From DAOVRD01 sp964605915 (GTDB taxonomy: Bacteria > Planctomycetota > Brocadiia > SM23-32): a DNA stretch of 6,544 nucleotides. A program made the position numbers and the translations under genes. The stretch covers positions 1 through 6,544 of the forward strand of contig CAZSET010000228.1 in NCBI GenBank assembly GCA_964605915.1, written 5' to 3'. The notes beneath the pieces were generated by a model. The model had not been told where the DNA came from. It searched no databases and saw only the letters and a list, made by a program, of their open reading frames with translations. Positions 5,917 through 6,544 of the stretch are shown piece after piece; the first letter of the stretch is position 1; the number at the start of each line of letters is the position of its first letter.

Positions 5917-6085
5917 TCTCAGGTCCTCTCAGCAATACGGACAGCGACAGAAGCACAACCGATGCCCCCAGAACCGCCAACGCCATGGCCAGGGGTGTAC
6001 CGTGCACGCATGTGAGTTCGTACAACGCCAGCAGTCCTCCCAGAATGAGAGTGGCTATGGCTAGGTGCTTACTGCAGTTCTTCAT
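5903..6085 (-). CDS. Small two-helix membrane protein
   Basis: 60 residues, not assigned to a family. It begins MKNCSKHL, has a first membrane helix at about 9-25 (AIATLILGGLLALYELT), a short HGTP turn, a second helix at about 32-52 (LAMALAVLGASVVLLSLSVLL), and a charged tail GPENERR. Both ends would therefore face the same side, probably the cytoplasm. ATG 6085 is the only start before an in-frame TAG at 6116-6118. Its ribosome site is weak (ACTGGA directly before the ATG). It is the first gene of the operon. No clear promoter was found in 6086-6296. Confidence 0.6.
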   Translation of the reverse strand: MKNCSKHLAIATLILGGLLALYELTCVHGTPLAMALAVLGASVVLLSLSVLLRGPENERR

Positions 6086-6296
6086 TCCAGTGCGCCACCG
6101 CGCAGTTGCTTCACGCTACTCCGGCCTCAATCGCCCCACGAGTTCCCACACCCCGCGTAACGCCTCAGTTAACGTGCGTCGCGCCGCCTTGGGCCGATGC
6201 TCGCCCTTTCGGGTGCGGGGATGACCTCCCGAGCAGGCACTCGTGCGAAAACGCCCCGGATGGCGATGCAGCGTCCCCATTGACAGCCCCAATAGA
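6086..6296. other. Gap between operon start and tRNA terminator
   Basis: No coding sequence seen. It should contain the operon promoter, but no -35/-10 pair near consensus with 16-18 base spacing was found on the minus strand. Frames through this stretch and into the tRNA translate the tRNA itself and were discarded. Confidence 0.4.
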
Positions 6297-6323
6297 AAGG
6301 GCCGGCCTTGTCGGCCGGCCCTT
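6297..6323 (-). terminator. Intrinsic terminator of the tRNA-Ala gene
   Basis: A perfect 11-bp stem (arms AAGGGCCGGCC and GGCCGGCCCTT) around a five-base loop, GACAA on the minus strand, followed by TTCTATT. It begins 11 bases after the tRNA 3' end, in the correct orientation to end the tRNA transcript and insulate the operon from readthrough. Confidence 0.8.
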
Positions 6324-6334
6324 CTTCAGCGCTT

Positions 6335-6410
6335 TGGTGGAGGATACGGGGATCGAACCCGTGACCTCGACAATGCCATTGTCGCGCTCTCCCAGCTGAG
6401 CTAATCCCCC
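6335..6410 (-). tRNA. tRNA-Ala (anticodon GGC), CCA encoded
   Basis: 76 bases folding into the full cloverleaf on the minus strand. Acceptor GGGGGAT pairs with ATCCTCC and includes the G3-U70 wobble that identifies alanine tRNAs. The D arm is GCTC/GAGC. Anticodon stem CGACA/TGTCG encloses loop ATGGCAT, with GGC at 6377-6375, which reads GCC and GCU codons. The T arm is ACGGG/CCCGT with TTCGATC loop. Discriminator A and the terminal CCA (6337-6335) are encoded. It has its own promoter and terminator. The 3' end points toward the operon. Confidence 0.97.
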
Positions 6411-6423
6411 ACTGGTTAACGCC

Positions 6424-6453
6424 AGTATAGCGGAGCCAACCCGCACCGGTCAA
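6424..6453 (-). promoter_or_regulatory. Promoter of tRNA-Ala
   Basis: On the minus strand -35 TTGACC (6453-6448), an 18-base spacer, and -10 TATACT (6429-6424), 13 bases ahead of the mature tRNA 5' end at 6410. The leader carries a small inverted repeat, ACTGG/CCAGT around CGTTAA (6426-6411), whose outer arm overlaps the -10. Confidence 0.75.
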
Positions 6454-6499
6454 GCGACTCACGACGACGAACGGCAACGGCCTGTCTGACAGTAGAGTA

Positions 6500-6527
6500 G
6501 GGAGGGGCCGCCTTGGGGCGCCCTCCC
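6500..6527. repeat. Imperfect GC-rich hairpin upstream of the tRNA gene
   Basis: Arms GGGAGGG/CCCTCCC plus CGCC/GGCG around loop TTGG, with a two-base bulge on the left arm (6507-6508). No T-run follows on either strand, so a terminator call is not supported. It may be the 3' end of a neighbouring transcript off the right edge. Confidence 0.45.
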
Positions 6528-6544
6528 CCTCGTCAAACCGGACG

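Noticed and set aside
6335..6410. Attachment-site duplication of the tRNA-Ala 3' end
   Set aside because: No second copy of the T-arm or acceptor sequence was found elsewhere in the window.
6106..6477. Three overlapping frames through the tRNA region
   Set aside because: They translate the tRNA-Ala gene itself on both strands, a common annotation artefact, and continue through its terminator.

Overview
The window reads as GC-rich bacterial chromosome with every supported gene on the minus strand. A secreted BNR-repeat protein, long non-coding gaps full of short GC-rich palindromes, and a divergent DnaA would suit Planctomycetota or a related lineage such as Lentisphaerota or Armatimonadota. 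That placement is an impression, not a demonstrated assignment.

Layout from left to right. Positions 1-1316 hold most of a dnaA gene whose C-terminal end lies off the left edge. Positions 1317-2481 are about 1.1 kb without an intact gene. They carry palindromes, a short 7-base repeat and an 85-bp remnant that copies the 3' end of the neighbouring BNR gene. Positions 2482-3840 encode a secreted BNR/sialidase-fold protein with a well-formed sigma70-type promoter. Positions 3841-4351 are non-coding with more palindromes. Positions 4352-6085 hold a compact leftward operon, in transcription order: a two-helix membrane peptide, a small soluble protein of unknown function, an HNH nuclease, a SieB-like (superinfection exclusion B) membrane protein, and a zinc-ribbon module. 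The last module sits in the same frame as sieB, directly behind a TAG stop. Positions 6335-6410 are a tRNA-Ala(GGC) gene with its own promoter and terminator.

The operon is the most interesting part. Its genes overlap or lie close together (14-bp overlap, 1-nt gap, 40-nt gap), so they are probably co-expressed. An HNH nuclease joined to membrane proteins, one of them resembling phage superinfection exclusion, is the kind of mixture seen in anti-phage cassettes. The operon looks somewhat less GC-rich than dnaA, and it sits beside a tRNA gene. A defence or exclusion role is inference; the sequence itself shows only the gene order and motifs.

Other points worth checking are a DnaA that seems to lack the usual arginine-finger and sensor II arginines, and a family of small hairpins with four-base loops scattered through the intergenic DNA.
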